A stretch of DNA of 64,000 nucleotides from Sphingobacteriales bacterium (GCA_016699615.1 CP064984.1:62001-126000); one strand, 5' to 3'. Shown: positions 44,884 through 55,066, counted from the first letter of the stretch. Made by a program: numbers and translations. Notes: a model not told the origin generated them from the letters alone.

Positions 44884-46136
44884 ATGCTAAGAATTTTTAA
44901 AGAAACAGTTGCTTTAACCATACAGCAGTTTTGGTCTAATAAGTTGCGTACATTCTTATCTTTATTTGGCATTAGTATAGGTATATTTAGTATAATTTCT
45001 ATACTCACTGCTGTAGATGCACTTAAGAATAATATAAATGACTCAATTAATAGCTTAGGTGATAATGTACTATTTGTCAATAAATGGGCATGGACTTTTG
45101 ATAGTCCTACAGATTATCCATGGTGGAAATATTTTCAAAGACCGCAATTAAAATATGATATTTATAAATATGTTGAAAAACGAACTAAACTTGGAGAAAG
45201 CGTAGCTTTTGAAATTAATCCACGTTCTACGCCAGTTATTTCATATCAAAATAGAAAAACACAGAAAGCTTATATTTCTGCTGTAACTGCAAATTATGGA
45301 AAAGTATTTCAATTAGATATTTTATATGGTAGATTTTTATCTGCTATGGAAGCAAATAATGGTATGAATGTTTGTGTGATTGGAAAAGATGTTGCTGAAA
45401 AATTATACAAAGGCATCGAAAATCCTATTGGTTATGAACTAAAAATTGATGGTAAAAGTTTGAAGGTAATTGGGATTATTAATAAAAAAGGTGAAAGTCT
45501 TTTAGGATTTAATTATGATAAAAGTGTAATATTACCTTATGCCTATTATGATAAAAACTTTAATGTAGACGAAAACAGCGTAGATATAACTATTGAAGTA
45601 CGTGCAAAACCTGGCGTACAACAAGATGACCTTAAACAAGAATTAATTAGTTTGATGCGTGCAAGAAGAAAACTTAGACCAAAACAAGCAGATGATTTTT
45701 CAATCAACCAGCTAAGTGTGATTGCCAATGGCTTTAATGATGTGTTTGGAATTTTAGGTATTATAAAATGGATAATTGGTGGATTTTCATTATTGGTTGG
45801 TGGATTTGGTATTGCAAATATTATGTTTGTTTCTGTATCAGAAAGAAAGGCAATTATAGGTATTAAAAAGCATTGGGTGCAAAAAATAAAGATATTTTGC
45901 TTGAGTTTTTGTTCGAAGCAATTTTACTATGTTTAATTGGTGGCGCAATTGGATTGCTGATTGTTTGGCTCATAACTGGCTATGCCACAGAAGCAAGTGG
46001 TATGCAGTTTGTCCTTAGCTCAGAAAATATTATGGTAGCATTCATTGTATCATTCATGTTAGGCATTTTATCAGGCATACTTCCAGCATATTTTGCTGCA
46101 AAAATGGATCCTGTTGAAGCTATCAGAAGTAAGTAA
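44884..46136 (+). pseudogene. MacB/FtsX-type ABC transporter permease, one frameshift
   Basis: About 417 residues when joined. The first ORF (44884-45936) has an N-terminal helix (LRTFLSLFGISIGIFSIISI), a MacB-like periplasmic domain (~50-270) and FSLLVGGFGIANIMFVSVSE. The second ORF (to 46136) has FLFEAILLCLIGGAIGLLIV, a further helix pair and the terminal PAYFAAKMDPVEAIRSK of this family. An extra A in the run at 45865-45869 restores KKALGAKNKDILLEF, the family's conserved K-A-L/M-G-A-K. No ATPase gene is next to it. It probably exports a lipoprotein, peptide or small molecule. Confidence 0.85.
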
Positions 46137-47048
46137 TTAGATAGAATAAGTTTTGAGCTCTTCAGCTAAATATGTTTCGCTAAAAATTGATTTAGCTTCT
46201 TGTAGCAGTGGATTCAAATCTGCGTAGCGTGATGAAAAATGTCCAATAATTAATTTTTTCACTTCAGCTTTTTGTGCAATACTTGCTGCTTGCATACTTG
46301 TAGAATGCATTGTTTCTGCTGCTCTTTGTTGTGCATCTTGCATAAAAGTTGCTTCGTGGTACAGTACATCTACATTTTTAATATACTCAACAATACTTTC
46401 ATCATAGATTGTATCAGAGCAAAAAGCATAACTTCTGGATGGTTTTGCATCAAAAGTCAAATCTTCATTTTTATACAAATTTCCATATTCATCTTCGATG
46501 TCTAAACCTTGTTGCAACAATTTATATTTTTGATTGCTTATGTCTAAAGTTTTTATTTTATCTATGTCTAATCTTCTTAGATATGTTTTTTCTTTAAACA
46601 AAAAACCTGTAGTTGGAATTTTATGTTTTAATGGAAATGAATAAACTTCGCAACTTGTATTTTCATAGATTTTATGCAAACCATCTGTTTTTGTTTCTAT
46701 AAACTCAAGTTCATAATTTAAAGTAGAATTACTTGCTTTAAAATGTAATTCTATAATATCTTTCAAGATTGCTGGTGCAAAAATATGTAGCTTATCTGTA
46801 CGTTTTAATAAATTATATGTTGTAAGCAATCCAATTAAACCATAATAATGATCACCATGAAGATGTGATATAAATATATGATTTATTTTAAACCATTTAA
46901 CTGCATTTTGTAATATTCTAAATTGTGTGCCTTCGCCACAATCTATCATATACATTTGCGAACCTATTCTTAGTATATGTGAAGTTGGATGTCTTCCATG
47001 TTGTGCAATGGCTGAATTACAACCTAATATGGTAAGTTCAAAATCCAA
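46137..47048 (-). CDS. rnz: Ribonuclease Z
   Basis: 303 residues, metallo-beta-lactamase fold tRNA 3'-endonuclease. Signatures: LTILGCNSAIAQHGRHPTSH (N-terminus with the P-T-S motif), YMIDCGEGTQFRIL, IFISHLHGDHYYGLIGLL (H-x-H-x-D-H zinc site), YAFCSDTIYDESIVEYIK, VLYHEATFMQD and IIGHFSSRYAD. It matures tRNA 3' ends. Its stop abuts the permease stop (convergent), and it starts five bases after the STAS gene, so the two are co-transcribed. Confidence 0.95.
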   Translation of the reverse strand: MDFELTILGCNSAIAQHGRHPTSHILRIGSQMYMIDCGEGTQFRILQNAVKWFKINHIFISHLHGDHYYGLIGLLTTYNLLKRTDKLHIFAPAILKDIIELHFKASNSTLNYELEFIETKTDGLHKIYENTSCEVYSFPLKHKIPTTGFLFKEKTYLRRLDIDKIKTLDISNQKYKLLQQGLDIEDEYGNLYKNEDLTFDAKPSRSYAFCSDTIYDESIVEYIKNVDVLYHEATFMQDAQQRAAETMHSTSMQAASIAQKAEVKKLIIGHFSSRYADLNPLLQEAKSIFSETYLAEELKTYSI

Positions 47049-47053
47049 AAATA

Positions 47054-47413
47054 TTAATCTATATTTTCTGTAGTATTATTAATTGCTTGTAATGCATCAA
47101 ACTGTGTGGAAAAAATATTTAACACATCATCAAGTTGCGATATCTTAATCAAATTCTTTACAATATCATTCAAACCACACAATGCAAATGTACCATCGTA
47201 TTCAGTGCAAATTCTATTACCAACTAAGATTGCACTCAAGCCAGATGAATCTACAAACCTTACTTTATCTAAGTCTATAATTATATTTTTATAGCCTTCA
47301 GTGTTTGCCATCACTAATTCAGATTTTAATATTGGTGCATTAACTGAAGTTAATTTATCTTCTAAAATTTCATATACAATTACATTCTCTTGTTTATCTA
47401 CGCTAAATTTCAT
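47054..47413 (-). CDS. STAS-domain anti-sigma-factor antagonist
   Basis: 119 residues, SpoIIAA/RsbV fold. NIIIDLDKVRFVDSSGLSAI carries the D-S-S-G-L loop whose Ser is phosphorylated by an anti-sigma kinase; the fold ends FALCGLNDIVKNLIKISQLD. It presumably acts in partner switching, but no kinase or phosphatase lies nearby. It shares a transcript with rnz; this pairing is often seen in Bacteroidota. Confidence 0.9.
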   Translation of the reverse strand: MKFSVDKQENVIVYEILEDKLTSVNAPILKSELVMANTEGYKNIIIDLDKVRFVDSSGLSAILVGNRICTEYDGTFALCGLNDIVKNLIKISQLDDVLNIFSTQFDALQAINNTTENID

Positions 47414-47499
47414 AAAAAATTATTTTAAACAAAAATACAAGATTAAAACTAAAACAAAAAACAAATTGTTACATTTGGTGTTAATATATAATTTTAAGA

Positions 47500-48540
47500 A
47501 TGGAATACAATCTTTTACCAAACACAAATATTAATGTAAGTAAGATATGCTTAGGCACAATGACTTGGGGCGAACAGAATACAGAAGCTGAAGCACATGA
47601 GCAATTAGACTATGCAATTAATCATGAAATTAATTTTATCGATACAGCAGAATTATATGCAGTGCCTGCAAAATCTGAGACTCAAGGAAGAACAGAAACA
47701 TATATTGGCACATGGCTTAATAAAAGAAAAAAAAGAGATGATTTAATTATTGCTTCAAAAGCAGCTGGACCAGGTGCTTTTGTTAAACATATAAGAAGTG
47801 GACCAAAGTTCAACAAAGAACATTTAACTGAGGCATTAAACAATAGCTTAAAAAGATTACAAACAGATTATATAGACATCTATCAATTGCATTGGCCAGA
47901 AAGACCAACTAACTATTTTGGTGCTTTGGGTTACCAACACAAATCAGATGATCCAATCACAGATTTTAGAGAAACGCTTACTGTTTTAAATGATTTTATA
48001 AAAGAAGGAAAAATAAGATACATAGGCTTATCAAATGAAACACCTTGGGGTACAATGCAATATATTAGAATTGCAGAAAAAGAAAATCTACCCAAAGTTA
48101 TTACTATACAAAATCCATACAGTCTTATCAACAGAACATTTGAAATTGGTTTGTCTGAGATAAGTATTAGAGAACAAGTTGGATTATTAGCATATTCGCC
48201 ACTTGGCGGTGGACTATTGAGCAATAAATATTTGGGTGGCAATAAACCAGAAGGCGCAAGATATACACTTTGGGCAAACTATTTTACAAGATATTCGCAC
48301 CCAAATACAATGAAAGCTGTAGAAAAATATGGAGAACTTGCTCAACAAAATGGTTTAAGTTTAGCACAAATGGCATTGGCATTTGTAAACACACGTAATT
48401 TTTTAACAGCAAATATTATTGGTGCTACATCTATTGCTCAACTCAAAGAAAATATAGATAGTATAAATATCAAATTATCTGATGATGTGCTTAAAGAAAT
48501 CGAAAGAATACATTTAGAATTTCCAAATCCAGCACCATAG
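47500..48540 (+). CDS. Aldo/keto reductase (Tas-like)
   Basis: 346 residues, NADPH-dependent AKR barrel. Family features: ICLGTMTWGEQNTEAEAHEQ, then FIDTAELYAVPA (catalytic Asp and Tyr), DDLIIASKAAGPG (Lys), YIDIYQLHWPERPTNYFG (His), then IRYIGLSNETPWG, LLAYSPLGGGLLSNKYLGG and ANIIGATSIAQLKENI near the cofactor site. Size and the W-G-E-Q-N start fit the Tas/AKR type. The substrate is unknown. It is divergent from the STAS-rnz unit. Confidence 0.9.
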   Translation: MEYNLLPNTNINVSKICLGTMTWGEQNTEAEAHEQLDYAINHEINFIDTAELYAVPAKSETQGRTETYIGTWLNKRKKRDDLIIASKAAGPGAFVKHIRSGPKFNKEHLTEALNNSLKRLQTDYIDIYQLHWPERPTNYFGALGYQHKSDDPITDFRETLTVLNDFIKEGKIRYIGLSNETPWGTMQYIRIAEKENLPKVITIQNPYSLINRTFEIGLSEISIREQVGLLAYSPLGGGLLSNKYLGGNKPEGARYTLWANYFTRYSHPNTMKAVEKYGELAQQNGLSLAQMALAFVNTRNFLTANIIGATSIAQLKENIDSINIKLSDDVLKEIERIHLEFPNPAP

Positions 48541-48546
48541 TTTATT

Positions 48547-49137
48547 TTATAATTCAATAAAATTCTTTAAAATCTGATGACCAACATCAGCAGATTTTTC
48601 TGGATGAAACTGTACAGCATAAAAATTGTCTTTATGTAATGCTGATGCAAAAGGATGAATATAATTTGTTGTAGCAATTGTATATTCACTCATTTCGCAA
48701 TAGTATGAGTGTACAAAATACACAAAGCTATTTTCAAAAACATTATTAAATAATCTTGTTTTAAGATTAGCAATACTATTCCAACCCATTTGTGGAATTT
48801 TATGTTCTATAATATTAGTTTCAAATTTTTTCACCTGAATTGGAAAAATTCCTAAACCATCAACATTTCCTTCTTCGCTATGTGCACACATCAATTGCTG
48901 ACCTAAGCAAATACCTAAAGTTGCTTGTTTTAAGTTTTTGATTACCACATCTAAGTTTCTTTCTTTTAAATAAGGCATTGTTGCTTCAGCATGACCAACG
49001 CCAGGAAAAATAACTTTATCAGCACTCACAATTTCAGCAACATCATCAGTAATAATTGGCTGAATATTTAAACGCAACAACGCATTTTCTACACTACATG
49101 TATTTCCTGCATTATATTTAATAATTACTACTTTCAT
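48547..49137 (-). CDS. hisH: Imidazole glycerol phosphate synthase, glutaminase subunit
   Basis: About 196 residues from MKVVIIKYNAGNTCSVENAL; the ORF's earlier Met at 49179 is not needed. Class I glutamine amidotransferase: oxyanion strand KVIFPGVGHAEATM, nucleophile Cys in ATLGICLGQQLM, and the His-Glu pair in FYAVQFHPEKSADVG. It feeds ammonia to HisF in histidine synthesis. No other his gene is in the window, so it is separated from the usual his operon, at least locally. Confidence 0.92.
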   Translation of the reverse strand: MKVVIIKYNAGNTCSVENALLRLNIQPIITDDVAEIVSADKVIFPGVGHAEATMPYLKERNLDVVIKNLKQATLGICLGQQLMCAHSEEGNVDGLGIFPIQVKKFETNIIEHKIPQMGWNSIANLKTRLFNNVFENSFVYFVHSYYCEMSEYTIATTNYIHPFASALHKDNFYAVQFHPEKSADVGHQILKNFIEL

Positions 49138-49266
49138 ATGTGTAAAATAATTAACCACTTTAAATAAATTATCAAGCAAAAATTAAATAATAAGCACGAA
49201 CAAAAGAAAAATATAACCAAACGTTTGTTTGAATAAAAATTATTTTATATTTTAGTTCTAATAAAA

Positions 49267-50076
49267 ATGCAAGAACAAAGAAATAAAATATCAATAAATG
49301 ACAAGATTGTAAATTTTGTTTCAAATAATATAGTTTGGGTATTTTTAGGATTTACATTGATAGTAATTATTATACCTAACCTATTTGCAAGATTATCAAT
49401 TTTTCCTTTCATAAAATCAAATGGGAATGGGCTCACACCAAACGAAATTGGTGATGCAATTGGTGGTATGACAGCACCAATTATTGGTTTATTTTCATCA
49501 TTCTTAGTTTATATTGCATTTAGAGAACAAATAAAAGCAAATGAAGAATTAAAAGAATTTAATAAAAGACAAGTTGGATTTAATGAATTATCAGAAATCT
49601 CATTATTAGAAAAAAATCTAGAGGAAGATTTTGATAATTTAAATTTTACGTTTTTTGATAAAGATATTTCAAAAGAGCAATATTTTTACAAAGGGCGTCA
49701 AGCTATTAATCAAATAAATAATTTTTTATTAAATTATAAATCTCACAATCACGACTATATAACAGATTTCATAAAATCTAAAACAATTTTAGAACCTAAT
49801 TTTATAATGTTCATTAGTAAAGCTGCAATTTTTTATATAAATATATTTTTTCTTTTAGAAGCCTTTGATGAATCAAATATGAGACCATCTGTTAAAAAAT
49901 TTCTATTTAATATGATTCAAGTAAAATATAGAATTTCAATAATTAACTTAGAATATCTTATAGAAAATTATGAAAATGAAAGCTATCCAAAATTAGAAGT
50001 GCAAATCAAAATGTTGTTTAAACAAATACAAAAAACAAATGAAAAATTTGATTTTATTAAAATGAATATGAAATAA
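49267..50076 (+). CDS. Two-helix membrane protein, putative phage abortive infection (putAbiC-like)
   Basis: 269 residues. Helix 1 is at ~17-40 (IVWVFLGFTLIVIIIPNLFA) and helix 2 at ~70-90 (APIIGLFSSFLVYIAFREQI). Between them is NEIGDAIGGMTAPIIG, the G-x-x-I-G-G-x-T-A-P motif common to Bacteroidota proteins labelled putative phage abortive infection proteins. The rest is a long helical cytosolic domain, with strong Phe/Asn bias. The label is by analogy and no defence function is shown. It precedes the enoyl-CoA hydratase gene by 10 bases, though it is unlikely to be part of that pathway. Confidence 0.55.
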   Translation: MQEQRNKISINDKIVNFVSNNIVWVFLGFTLIVIIIPNLFARLSIFPFIKSNGNGLTPNEIGDAIGGMTAPIIGLFSSFLVYIAFREQIKANEELKEFNKRQVGFNELSEISLLEKNLEEDFDNLNFTFFDKDISKEQYFYKGRQAINQINNFLLNYKSHNHDYITDFIKSKTILEPNFIMFISKAAIFYINIFFLLEAFDESNMRPSVKKFLFNMIQVKYRISIINLEYLIENYENESYPKLEVQIKMLFKQIQKTNEKFDFIKMNMK

Positions 50077-50086
50077 AGTAATTAAC

Positions 50087-50932
50087 ATGCTATACACACA
50101 AGAACAATTTAGTAAAGATTCCAATGGAGCATGCTCCATTGAAGATAAAAACTTCGCCTATCTAATCGTCGAAGAAAATGAAAATGTATTAACGATTACA
50201 CTCAATCGACCAGACAAACGCAATGCTTTTCATATGCCATTGGCAAACGAATTAGCCTATGCATTGGCATATGCACATTACAACAACAATATTTGGTGTG
50301 TAGTATTAAAAGCAAATGGACCAACTTTCTGTGCTGGTGCAGATTTAAAAGCATTTGCTGGCGATGATACGACAGAAAAACCATCCACCATTCCAATGCC
50401 AAAAGACATGGTAAAACTCGGCGATGAATTTAATGGCTTACACAAACCTTGTGTTGCACAAGTGCACGGCGATGTATATGCTGGTGGTTTCTTAATGATA
50501 GGTGGCGCAACACACGTTGTAGCTGTACAAGAAGCAAAATTTGGATTACCAGAAGTAAAACGTGGAATTTGGCCATTCCAAGTAATGGCAACTTTAGAGC
50601 CACTAATGTCTGCACGTCAATTATTAGACTTATGCATCAGAGCAAAAACATTAACAGCTCAAGAAGCTAAAGAAATAGGCTTAGTAACTGAAGTGGTACA
50701 AGCTGCTGATTTAGAAAATAAAGTACAACAATTAGTAGCAGAAATAAAAGAGCAATCGCCAACTGCAGTTCGTTTAGGATTAAAAGCATTTCAAGAAATG
50801 AAAACAAAAAATGCAGATGAGAAACACAAATACTTACACGCCATGTTGATGGAATGCTTAAAAAGTAATGACGCAGCAGAAGGCTTAACCGCATTCAAAG
50901 AAAAACGAAAACCAAATTGGTTAGGTAATTAG
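50087..50932 (+). CDS. Enoyl-CoA hydratase/isomerase family protein
   Basis: 281 residues, crotonase fold. VLTITLNRPDKRNAFHMPLA, FCAGADLKAFAGDDTT (first oxyanion-hole Ala-Asp-Leu) and PCVAQVHGDVYAGGFLMIGG (second oxyanion-hole Gly). Here a Gly-Gly-Phe replaces the common G-G-G/A-x-E/L, and the first catalytic Glu position is not obvious. The final helices end YLHAMLMECLKSNDAAEGLT, then FKEKRKPNW. First enzyme of the ~6-kb operon with AtuA and acyl-CoA dehydrogenases; it probably hydrates a branched enoyl-CoA. Confidence 0.85.
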   Translation: MLYTQEQFSKDSNGACSIEDKNFAYLIVEENENVLTITLNRPDKRNAFHMPLANELAYALAYAHYNNNIWCVVLKANGPTFCAGADLKAFAGDDTTEKPSTIPMPKDMVKLGDEFNGLHKPCVAQVHGDVYAGGFLMIGGATHVVAVQEAKFGLPEVKRGIWPFQVMATLEPLMSARQLLDLCIRAKTLTAQEAKEIGLVTEVVQAADLENKVQQLVAEIKEQSPTAVRLGLKAFQEMKTKNADEKHKYLHAMLMECLKSNDAAEGLTAFKEKRKPNWLGN

Positions 50933-50967
50933 ACCATAGTCCGCAGTCCACAGAAAAAAAACAAAAT

Positions 50968-51360
50968 ATGAAATTTGAAGATTTAAGAGTTTGGCAAAAA
51001 GCATTAGAGATAACAGTTATTATACATAACCTTACTCGTTCATTTCCAAAAGAAGAAATGTTTATTCTTACATCTCAAATAAAACGAGCTGCTGATTCTA
51101 TTGCTTTAAATATTGCTGAAGGTTCAACTGGAAATACAGATGCTGAATTTAATAGATTCTTACAAATGGCAAATCGTTCAGCAATTGAAGTTATTGCATG
51201 TCTACATATAGCTAAGGCAAGAAACATTATTACAATTGAAGATTTCAATAGAATTTATGAAGAGATAAATAGTTTAATTCGTTCAATACAAGCTTTAAAG
51301 AAATCGATTAAGAATAAAGAAATTAAAAACAATAACAGCGGTCTGCCGACTGCCGACTAA
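50968..51360 (+). CDS. Four-helix bundle (IVP-like) protein, copy 1
   Basis: 130 residues. MKFEDLRVWQKALEITVIIH, LTSQIKRAADSIALNIAEGS and FLQMANRSAIEVIACLHIAK match the four-helix-bundle family TIGR02436, first known from 23S rRNA intervening sequences. Function unclear. The last residues NSGLPTAD are encoded by a short GGTCTGCCGACTGCCGACT repeat, so the stop comes from intergenic repeat DNA. It is inserted between the enoyl-CoA hydratase and AtuA genes, and belongs to a different subgroup from the other two copies here. Confidence 0.85.
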   Translation: MKFEDLRVWQKALEITVIIHNLTRSFPKEEMFILTSQIKRAADSIALNIAEGSTGNTDAEFNRFLQMANRSAIEVIACLHIAKARNIITIEDFNRIYEEINSLIRSIQALKKSIKNKEIKNNNSGLPTAD

Positions 51361-51369
51361 ATAACTTAT

Positions 51370-52761
51370 ATGAAAACAACAAGAATAGCTGGAGCGCAAG
51401 GTTTTTATGGCGATTCGCCGTTAGGTGCCATACAAATTGCCATGCAACACGAAGCAGATTATCTTATGCATGATGCATTAGCAGAGCTCACCTTATCTAT
51501 CTTACAAAAAGATAAAATCAAAGATCCAACTTTAGGCTATGCAAGAGATATTGAAGTGCATGCACGTACTTTGTATCCAATTGCATTTTCAAAAGGAATA
51601 AAAATTGTAACGAATAGTGGTGGTTTAAATCCTGAAAGGGCCGCAGAAAAAGTAAAAGCAATTTTAGAAAAACAAGGTATCAAAGGCATCAAAATAGCTA
51701 CTATTACTGGCGATGATGTATTAGCTCGATTACCAGAATTTAAAGAAAATAATATCGAGTTAAATAACTTAGATGATAACTCTTCTTACTACGATTCTAA
51801 ATTTCCACCAACACATGCAAACGTATATATTGGCGCACAAAAAGTGAAAGAAGCGTTAGACAATGGTGCTAATCTTATTTTGGCTGGTCGTGTAGCAGAT
51901 CCATGTTTAGCATTAGGTATTTTAGCACATGAATTTAATTGGAAAATTGATGAAGCTACATCACAAGAAGACTTAGATAGAATGGCATTTGCCATTACTA
52001 TTGGTCATATTTTAGAATGCGGTGGACAAGCAAGTGGTGGCAACGCTTATTCCGAATGGCCAATGCCTTATAGTGTTTCAGACTTAGGTTATCCAATAGC
52101 ACAAGTGAATGAAGACTGCACAGCTATTTTAACCAAAGCAAAAAACACTGGAGGCAAAGTATCTAGAAATACCATACGTGAACAATTAGTATATGAAATT
52201 CACGATCCAACCAATTACATCACACCAGATGTTGTGGTAGATTTATCACAAATAAAATTAGAAGACGTTGAAGAAAATAGAGTTGTTATTTCTAATATAA
52301 AAGGCAAGCCTCGTCCAGAAAAATTAAAACTATGCATTGGACAACATGAAGGTTTTGTAACAGAACAATTTTTCTTTTTCTCCTATCCTTTTGCTTATGA
52401 TAAAGTGCAAATGTTTATTAAAGCAGTAAAAGAAACTTGGGCAAAATTACCTATTCAAATTATAGAATCAAGATTTAATATTATTGGTGTAAATGGTTTG
52501 CATGAAGATGCTGTAGATATTCCAAATGCTGATGAACTCAACCAACGTAGTGAATTAGGTTTGCGAATTGCATTAAAACACAAAGATGACAGAACAGGAA
52601 AAACAGCAATTGCAGGTATTACTTGTTTAGGATTAAATGGACCACCAGGCGTTATTTCTGTACCAGGTTGGGGCAACATGAACCGTGCAATGCTCAGTTT
52701 ATTTCCTTGCTTAATACCAAGAGAGTTAATTAGTCCAGAAGTAAAGTATGTTAATATATAA
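51370..52761 (+). CDS. AtuA-like acyclic terpene utilisation protein (DUF1446)
   Basis: 463 residues. MKTTRIAGAQGFYGDSPLGA, then TLSILQKDKIKDPTLGYARD, VTNSGGLNPERAAEKVKAIL, LAGRVADPCLALGILAHEFN, GHILECGGQASGGNAYSEWP and the C-terminal GPPGVISVPGWGNMNR. This is the AtuA N-terminal domain. AtuA genes of Pseudomonas sit with geranyl-CoA carboxylase and are needed for acyclic terpene breakdown, but the reaction is unproven. In many genomes a second small domain is fused; here it is a separate gene at 53176. Confidence 0.88.
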   Translation: MKTTRIAGAQGFYGDSPLGAIQIAMQHEADYLMHDALAELTLSILQKDKIKDPTLGYARDIEVHARTLYPIAFSKGIKIVTNSGGLNPERAAEKVKAILEKQGIKGIKIATITGDDVLARLPEFKENNIELNNLDDNSSYYDSKFPPTHANVYIGAQKVKEALDNGANLILAGRVADPCLALGILAHEFNWKIDEATSQEDLDRMAFAITIGHILECGGQASGGNAYSEWPMPYSVSDLGYPIAQVNEDCTAILTKAKNTGGKVSRNTIREQLVYEIHDPTNYITPDVVVDLSQIKLEDVEENRVVISNIKGKPRPEKLKLCIGQHEGFVTEQFFFFSYPFAYDKVQMFIKAVKETWAKLPIQIIESRFNIIGVNGLHEDAVDIPNADELNQRSELGLRIALKHKDDRTGKTAIAGITCLGLNGPPGVISVPGWGNMNRAMLSLFPCLIPRELISPEVKYVNI

Positions 52762-52785
52762 ATGAAACAATGTAACAATTTACCA

Positions 52786-53145
52786 ATGGAAGAAAAAGAG
52801 AATATAATCTTAAAACTAACTTTCGAATTTTCAATTGCAATAATTGAATTTGCTGAATTATTAGAATTAAATCGAAAATTTGTAATTGCAAATCAAGTAT
52901 TAAAATCAGGAACTTCTATTGGTGCAAATGTTAGGGAAGCACAAAATGCAGAAAGTAAAGCCGACTTCATTCATAAAATTAAAATTGCATTAAAAGAAGT
53001 TGAAGAAACTGAATATTGGTTAGAACTATGTCATTATTCTAAAAATTATCCAGACACTTCTGTTTTACAAAAAAAATTAAAATCAATCAAATTAATATTA
53101 GCTAAGATAATTACAACATCAAAAATCAAGAACAATAAAAATTGA
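52786..53145 (+). CDS. Four-helix bundle (IVP-like) protein, copy 2
   Basis: About 119 residues from MEEKENIILKLTFEFSIAII; this start is chosen because copy 3 begins the same way (MEKRDNPILKLTFEFSIQV), although an ATG lies 24 bases upstream. KFVIANQVLKSGTSIGANVR, then EAQNAESKADFIHKIKIALK and EVEETEYWLELCHY are diagnostic of TIGR02436. It sits between atuA and its partner domain gene. The upstream bases (AAACAATG...ACAATTTACCAATGG) closely resemble those before copy 3. Confidence 0.88.
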   Translation: MEEKENIILKLTFEFSIAIIEFAELLELNRKFVIANQVLKSGTSIGANVREAQNAESKADFIHKIKIALKEVEETEYWLELCHYSKNYPDTSVLQKKLKSIKLILAKIITTSKIKNNKN

Positions 53146-53175
53146 TACATTGATACATTTTCAAATTGGTACATT

Positions 53176-53493
53176 ATGATAATAAAATTAATAGACATAG
53201 CAAGTGCACGCAGCGGTGACAAAAACAACGTGTGTAATATTGGTGTAATGGCAAAATCTGTAGAAGATTATGCTACACTAAAAAAATATCTAACACCTGA
53301 AATTGTAAAAGCACATTTCAAAGGTTTGATTAAAGGAAAGGTAGAACGCTTTGAATGGGATGCTTTGGAATCTTTAAACTTTGTTTGCCACGAAGCCTTA
53401 GATGGTGGCGCATCACGTAGTATGCGTATGGACAGCTTAGGCAAAAACTTTAGTTCTCATTTATTACGATTAGAATTGACAATTAGCAAATAA
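53176..53493 (+). CDS. AtuA C-terminal-like protein (ferredoxin-fold domain)
   Basis: 105 residues. IKLIDIASARSGDKNNVCNI, then GVMAKSVEDYATLKKYLTPE and ESLNFVCHEALDGGASRSMR match the small domain found at the C-terminus of longer AtuA proteins. It ends MDSLGKNFSSHLLRLEL. It probably forms a complex with the AtuA protein encoded at 51370. The two genes are now parted only by an IVP gene, consistent with later insertion of that gene. Confidence 0.8.
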   Translation: MIIKLIDIASARSGDKNNVCNIGVMAKSVEDYATLKKYLTPEIVKAHFKGLIKGKVERFEWDALESLNFVCHEALDGGASRSMRMDSLGKNFSSHLLRLELTISK

Positions 53494-53533
53494 AATAATT
53501 AGCTAATTAGCTAATTGACAAATTATCAAATTA

Positions 53534-55059
53534 ATGACAGCACTCGAACAATATTATTTTACAGAAGAACATCAGCTTTTCAGAAAAACTTTACGAAATT
53601 TTTTGGATAAAGAAGTGATGCCAAATATTGACCAATGGGAAGAAGATGGTTTTCTTCCAAGAGAAATATTTAAAGCATTTGGCAAAATGGGTTTCTATGG
53701 ATTAACACAAGAAGAAAAATACGGTGGTAGCAATTTAGATTTTTGGTACGATGTCATTTTTATTGAAGAAGTAAGTAAATGCTGGAGTGGTGGCTTTGGT
53801 GCAAGCATTTCTGCGCATCCATATTTATCGATGTCGCATTTAAAGCACGAAGCTTCTGATTATATAAAAGAAAAATATTTACACAAAGCAATTACTGGCG
53901 AATATGTTGGTTGTCTTGCCATCACAGAACCACATGCAGGCAGCGATGTGGCTGGCATAAAAACAACTGCTGTTTTAGAAGATGATAACTACGTAATTAA
54001 TGGTAGTAAATGTTTTATTACCAATGCTGTTTATGCAGACTATATGGTGGTTGCTTGTAAAACATCAGCAAAAGGTGCTGGTGGAATATCTATGATAGTG
54101 GTAGATGGAAATGCAAAAGGAATTACCAGAACTAATCTAAAAAATTAGGATGGAAAGCCAGTGACACAGCAGAAATAGCATTTGACAATGTAATAGTACC
54201 AAAAGAAAATTTATTAGGCGAACCAAACAAAGGTTTCTATTACATCATGCAGCGATTTGAATTAGAAAGACTAACACTTGCATTAGGTGCTATTGCTTCA
54301 TCAGAGTTAGCTATGCAATATACGTTGCAATACATGAATGAACGAAAAGCATTTGGCAAATGCATCAATAAATTTCAATTACTACGACATAAAATGGCGC
54401 AGTTGAGTGCAGAATTAGAAAGTATAAAAACCTATACTTATCTAATTTGTAAGATGCACAACGAAAAGAAATATTGTGTAAAAGAAGCATCTATCTCAAA
54501 ATTATTAGCAACAGAATTGGCAGATAAACTAGCGTATCAATGTTTGCAAATGTTTGGTGGATATGGTTATATGGAAGAATATAAAATCGCACGTTTCTTC
54601 AGAGATTCACGTATAGGAACTATTGGTGGTGGCTCTACCGAAATCATGCATGAAATTATAGCAAAAATGGTAATTGATGATGTAAATTACGAGACAAAAG
54701 ATTTAAGACACAAGACAAAAGATATTTCTATTGATGAATTATTTGCGACATTGCCATTGCGATTTAAAAAAGAAAAATCAAATGGTATTCAAATGAATGT
54801 TTTGTTTGAGTTTGAAAATAATTTATGCTATGCTGTTTTTATAAAAGATAAAGAAGTTTTTGTGTCCACAGTCGACAGTCGACCGACAACTGTTGACTTA
54901 TCAATTACTACTACCACTCAAACCTACATAGACGTAGAAACGGGAAAATTAAATCCACAAGAAGCATTCATAACAGGCAAAATACAAGTTTCAGATTTAA
55001 GCAAAATGATGCGATTCGGAACATTTTTCCTGAAATTTAATAATGAAACAATGAAATAA
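53534..55059 (+). pseudogene. Acyl-CoA dehydrogenase fused to an SCP2 domain, copy 1, one frameshift
   Basis: About 507 residues when joined. The N-terminal part (53534-54148) has TEEHQLFRKTLRNFLDKEVM, KMGFYGLTQEEKYGGSNLDF, CLAITEPHAGSDVAGIKTTA and NGSKCFITNAVYADYMVV. The second part starts in frame at LKKLGWKASDTAEIAF and has FELERLTLALGAIAS, NERKAFGKCINKFQLLRHKM and GGYGYMEEYKIARFFRDSRI, then GTIGGGSTEIMHEI. The last ~110 residues (IDELFATLPLRFKKEKSN ... IDVETGKLNPQEAFITGKIQ) look like an SCP2 sterol/acyl-carrier domain. One A added at 54139-54144 repairs the gene. It oxidises an acyl-CoA with FAD. Confidence 0.85.
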
Positions 55060-55066
55060 TATAACA

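Noticed and set aside
48547..49137. A histidine biosynthesis operon around hisH
   Set aside because: No other his gene is found next to it; neighbours are an aldo/keto reductase and a membrane protein.
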